64,000 bases of DNA from Engelhardtia mirabilis (GTDB lineage: Bacteria; Planctomycetota; UBA1135; GCA-002686595). Made by a program: the position numbers and the translations under genes. The stretch lies in assembly GCF_007748095.1 (NCBI RefSeq), contig NZ_CP036287.1, positions 1,302,001-1,366,000 on the forward strand. The letters run 5' to 3'. Below are positions 63,251-64,000 of this stretch, one piece after another; within the stretch, counting starts at the first letter, position 1; each line of letters begins with the position of its first letter. The notes beneath the pieces are model-generated. The model had not been told where the DNA came from. It saw nothing but the letters and a program-made list of their open reading frames with translations, and made no database searches.

Positions 63251-63409
63251 GTGTCCTGGATCAGAAATTCGGCGTCACTTCCCGGGCTCCGATCGATGCT
63301 GGCTGGGCGCGCCGACGACGCGTATCCGCTGCGATCCTCGGAGGAGGCGCTGGCGACGCCAGCGGCGATCGGAGCCCGGGAAGTGACGCCGAATTCTGAT
63401 CCAGGACAC
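63251..63409. repeat. 159-bp inverted-repeat element with ~53-bp arms (MITE-like)
   Basis: The left arm (63251-63303, GTGTCCTGGATCAGAAATTC onward) and the right arm (63358-63409, reverse complement) match over about 53 nt, with one 1-nt indel and two mismatches. They enclose ~54 bp of unrelated sequence. No transposase is encoded. The right end meets the stop codon of the minus-strand gene at 63409-63411. No clear target-site duplication was seen. It may be a small non-autonomous mobile element or a long terminator-like hairpin. Between 63143 and 63250 I see no gene. Confidence 0.75.
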
Positions 63410-64000
63410 TAGCCCTCGATGGGCTGGGCGAAGGTCTCGGCGCGCGTCGCGTACTCCTCGTACTCCGGATCCAGTTCGCGGCAGCGCGCCGCCAGCTCGA
63501 TCGCCGTGCGCGAGTCACCCGAGTAGTAGTGGGCCCAGGCCAGGCCGTCGACGTACCGCGCGAGGTAGGCCTTGTACGCACCCTCCGAGCCCGTCCAGCA
63601 GCGCTCCGGCGGCACCTCGTCGGACTCACCCATGTGGAAGCCCTCGATGAACTTCACGGCCTGGGCCGCGATGTCGACGGCGAAGGCGTAGTCCTTGGAC
63701 GTGAGCTCGTCCTCGGAGCGCAGGAAGTACCAGGTGACCTGTTGGGACCAGTTGCACAGATCCGAGTCGGGCACGAACTCCCGTGAAGCCACCAATGCCT
63801 TGCGCGAGGCGGGCATGTCGCCACGGTTCGCCTCGAGGTTCGCGGCGCGGTTCCAGGCCTGGTAGCGCACCGTGTCCTGCTTGGACTTCTTGGCGAGCTT
63901 GTAGACCGGGTCCAGGTCCCACTGCTCCGGCTCGAGTTCCTCGCCGTCCTCGTTGACGGTGATCGACGCGACGACCTCGTCGAGCAGCACCTCGGCGCCG
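63409..64000 (-). CDS. Hypothetical protein with TPR-like C-terminus (N-terminus outside window)
   Basis: At least 196 residues; the frame is open to the window edge, so the start is not visible (a GTG at 63990 is in frame but internal-looking). The visible part is helical: VYKLAKKSKQDTVRYQAWNRAANLEANRG (~25-55), DYAFAVDIAAQAVKFIEGFH, ARYVDGLAWAHYYSGDSRTAIELAARCRELDPEYEEY. The spacing of alanine and tyrosine positions suggests tetratricopeptide-type repeats. The stop codon overlaps the inverted-repeat element by one base. I do not recognise the family. Confidence 0.7.
   Translation of the reverse strand, partial: GAEVLLDEVVASITVNEDGEELEPEQWDLDPVYKLAKKSKQDTVRYQAWNRAANLEANRGDMPASRKALVASREFVPDSDLCNWSQQVTWYFLRSEDELTSKDYAFAVDIAAQAVKFIEGFHMGESDEVPPERCWTGSEGAYKAYLARYVDGLAWAHYYSGDSRTAIELAARCRELDPEYEEYATRAETFAQPIEG

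Overview
The window is a high-GC (about 70%) chromosomal stretch, densely coding on both strands with uniform composition. It contains no rRNA, tRNA, CRISPR array or recognisable phage or transposase gene. The gene content suggests a Planctomycetota-type bacterium: giant secreted proteins built from ELWxxDGT repeats, VCBS/FG-GAP, BNR and NHL scaffolds, a sulfatase-superfamily lipoprotein, a Gfo/Idh/MocA dehydrogenase with a sugar-phosphate isomerase, DUF3299 and DUF5060 proteins, and many small operons with short intergenic gaps. This assignment is an inference from gene families, not from a marker gene.

Layout. 1-6232 (minus): tldD-tldE followed by two paralogous membrane-anchored carboxypeptidase-regulatory-like proteins, one cut by the window edge. 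6391-15217: thpR, then two tandem ELWxxDGT-repeat proteins separated by relics of an old segmental duplication, and an unidentified minus-strand gene. 15460-18502: a BNR-repeat secreted protein, then rpmB-rpmG and a terminator. 18560-26756: a REPIN-like hairpin, an esterase, a UvrD/PcrA helicase, thiD, a NagB-like protein lacking catalytic residues, a radical SAM enzyme, and small envelope proteins. 26993-30997: a five-gene cluster (ABC ATPase, permease, His-rich lipoprotein, two DUF3299-like proteins) that resembles zinc-responsive loci of Vibrio and Pseudomonas. 31080-41393: a HEAT-repeat protein, two tandem VCBS proteins, another carboxypeptidase-regulatory-like protein and a sulfatase-superfamily lipoprotein. 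41387-50136: a TauE/SafE permease, an acyltransferase, an FAD dehydrogenase, a DUF5060 glycosidase-like protein, a nitroreductase and a lone adenine methyltransferase. 50544-56444: an ECF sigma factor with its zinc-finger anti-sigma factor, a PDZ lipoprotein, and a large exported carboxypeptidase-regulatory-like/PDZ protein. 56502-63142: a Gfo/Idh/MocA dehydrogenase, an NHL-repeat secreted protein, a degenerate GGDEF protein, a sugar isomerase, a nucleoside-type MFS transporter and an ankyrin protein. A partial minus-strand gene and a 159-bp inverted-repeat element close the window.

Themes. Seven secreted proteins with unrelated scaffolds appear to end in the same kind of C-terminal module of roughly 95-130 residues. 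Four proteins share an N-terminal membrane anchor plus carboxypeptidase-regulatory-like domains. Two intergenic blocks share an ECF-type promoter arrangement and an identical 20-nt G-rich segment, and may link the local ECF sigma factor to exported proteins.
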